Below, piece after piece: positions 14,284-15,256 of a stretch of DNA of 15,256 bases. Where the stretch lies: positions 1 through 15,256 of the forward strand of contig JAHDCM010000024.1 of the NCBI GenBank assembly GCA_020629895.1, read 5' to 3'. Origin of the DNA: Bacteroidota bacterium. GTDB lineage: Bacteria; Bacteroidota; Bacteroidia; Chitinophagales; UBA2359. The notes under the pieces were generated by a model that searched no databases, was not told where the DNA came from, and was given only the letters and a program-made list of their open reading frames with translations. The first letter of the stretch is position 1. The number at the start of each line of letters is the position of its first letter. The position numbers were made by a program, and so were the translations under genes.

Positions 14284-14691
14284 TATGCCGTTTTTTAACT
14301 TGTTGAAGGTGAATATACATAGATTGATAATATCAATACTTTGGTTGATAAAAGGTGAAAAGTAAATGGTGATAGAGGGGGCTTTTTGATATAACTAATT
14401 AGTGTTCGTTACTTTAAAGTTGCAAAAAATAATAAATATAAAAATTCGATTTTTCTGTTACTTCTGGCAACTTTTTACATCATAAGATCGTTTTTGTATC
14501 CGATTCTGCTGAGTGGAGTTACTGCTAAGTGAATTAAGTCTTATTGGTTTGTGAATGATCTATTTAGGGGTAAAATGCTTAATTCATTATATGATTTATG
14601 TAATGATTATTAACTGAATTTACAGTAAACTTATGACATAAGCTTCACTAATGCAATAATTTTTATAAAAAATATGATAAAATTAATAATC
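14284..14691. other. AT-rich divergent spacer with several small palindromes
   Basis: About 400 bp without a gene. It contains ATTGATA-A-TATCAAT (14323-14337), AAAGTTGC/GCAACTTT (14416-14423/14467-14474) enclosing AAAAAT-TCG-ATTTTT (14440-14454), and CTTATG-A-CATAAG (14630-14642). No exact TAnnTTTG element was found for either flanking gene. In DNA this AT-rich, short palindromes can arise by chance, so no function is assigned. Confidence 0.5.
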
Positions 14692-15183
14692 ATGTCAAAA
14701 AAACAAATACTTTGTTTCCTGTTAATGATGGGTTTAAGTGTCTTTTGCCTAGACCTTGCACATGCTCAGAGTTCAGGAAAAAATAATTGCAAAAAGAAAA
14801 ATGATATTGCTTGTCTTGGTGGAGAAGAGGTCATTTTTATTACTGGAATGGTGAAAGATGTGCATTCGAAAGGCTTATTGTTGGGTGAGGAGTTGCATTT
14901 TGCAAATAGTGGTGAAAGTGTACTGTATGCCAATATTACTAAGTCAGGACATTATGCTATCGCTATTCAAAAAGAGACTCTCAAAGAGGTCGCGAATTTA
15001 GCCATTCAGATTGAAGGATATGATACCGTTATCTTAACGGATATTCATTTATCAAAGAACGACTATGTAAATAGAGATTTGTATTTACAAAAGTTGGCTA
15101 CGATTAAAGCGACCCCCAAAGTGGAAACAGTACGAGCAGGTTTGAACGAATCGCCTAATAATCCGTTTATTTTGCAGTTTTAG
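14692..15183 (+). CDS. Exported protein of unknown function
   Basis: A 163-residue protein with a clear signal peptide, MSKKQILCFLLMMGLSVFCLDLAHA, predicted to be cleaved before QSSGKN. The mature part is a short beta-rich domain: FITGMVKDVHSKGLLLGEELHF, SVLYANITKSGHYAIAIQ, LAIQIEGYDTVILTDIHLS, YVNRDLYLQKL. This order (a GxVxD strand, a variable loop, a GxY strand, an EGYD strand) resembles CarboxypepD_reg/carboxypeptidase-like regulatory domains, but the match is weak and the name would be unsafe. An in-frame ATG six codons upstream (14674) is possible; the later one gives the more typical signal peptide. No partner gene is visible because the window ends shortly after. Confidence 0.6.
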   Translation: MSKKQILCFLLMMGLSVFCLDLAHAQSSGKNNCKKKNDIACLGGEEVIFITGMVKDVHSKGLLLGEELHFANSGESVLYANITKSGHYAIAIQKETLKEVANLAIQIEGYDTVILTDIHLSKNDYVNRDLYLQKLATIKATPKVETVRAGLNESPNNPFILQF

Positions 15184-15256
15184 AACGAGTAATTGTGTGG
15201 TGATAAAACGGTAGATGATAGAACGGGAAATTGTACGATGTGCGATGAGAAGACTA

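Noticed and set aside
1..15256. CRISPR array, tRNA or rRNA genes
   Set aside because: No regularly spaced repeats, cloverleaf-like or rRNA-like sequence was found when reading both strands by eye.

Overview
The window looks like chromosome from an AT-rich member of the Bacteroidota. Evidence: Bacteroidota-type -7 promoter elements (TAnnTTTG) close to several start codons, very few Shine-Dalgarno-like sequences, a TonB receptor with an N-terminal CarboxypepD_reg-like domain, a lipoprotein/imelysin cluster, and families common in this phylum (DUF4856, DUF4112, YCF48-like repeats). The Ras-like GTPase module and the GC-richer intergenic repeats suggest a large-genome gliding or marine lineage such as Saprospiria. 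That placement is a guess from memory, not a measurement.

Layout. 1-44: terminator of a gene left of the window. 45-1681: a THUMP-type 23S rRNA methyltransferase gene (minus strand) bracketed by two inverted copies of a ~215 bp intergenic repeat that carries a long hairpin. 1681-3344 (minus): a YCF48/BNR-like lipoprotein and pyridoxamine 5'-phosphate oxidase (pdxH). 3345-3648: AT-rich divergent spacer. 3649-6626 (plus): a compact four-gene signalling module made of a small coiled-coil protein, a coiled-coil protein with a predicted roadblock/longin-like sensor domain, a Rab/Arf-like small GTPase, and a soluble PAS-type histidine kinase translationally coupled to the GTPase. 6618-7118 (minus): a DUF4112 membrane protein. 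7234-13680 (plus): a probable iron-regulated operon with two near-identical palindromic operators, then a DUF4856 lipoprotein, an imelysin-like lipoprotein, a vitamin K-dependent gamma-carboxylase-like membrane protein and a FecA-like TonB-dependent receptor. A divergent third copy of the repeat sits between the last two genes. 13687-14283 (minus): a class I SAM methyltransferase. 14284-14691: AT-rich spacer with palindromes. 14692-15183 (plus): an exported protein of unknown function.

Two blocks deserve attention. The first is the GTPase module. Its G-domain has bulky or acidic residues at the positions equivalent to Ras Gly12 and Gln61, and it is wired to a histidine kinase that has no adjacent response regulator. 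The second is the metal-uptake operon. It couples surface lipoproteins and an outer-membrane receptor to a homologue of the vertebrate gamma-glutamyl carboxylase, under what looks like a DtxR/IdeR-type double operator. All functions are read from sequence motifs and remembered family features; no search was run.
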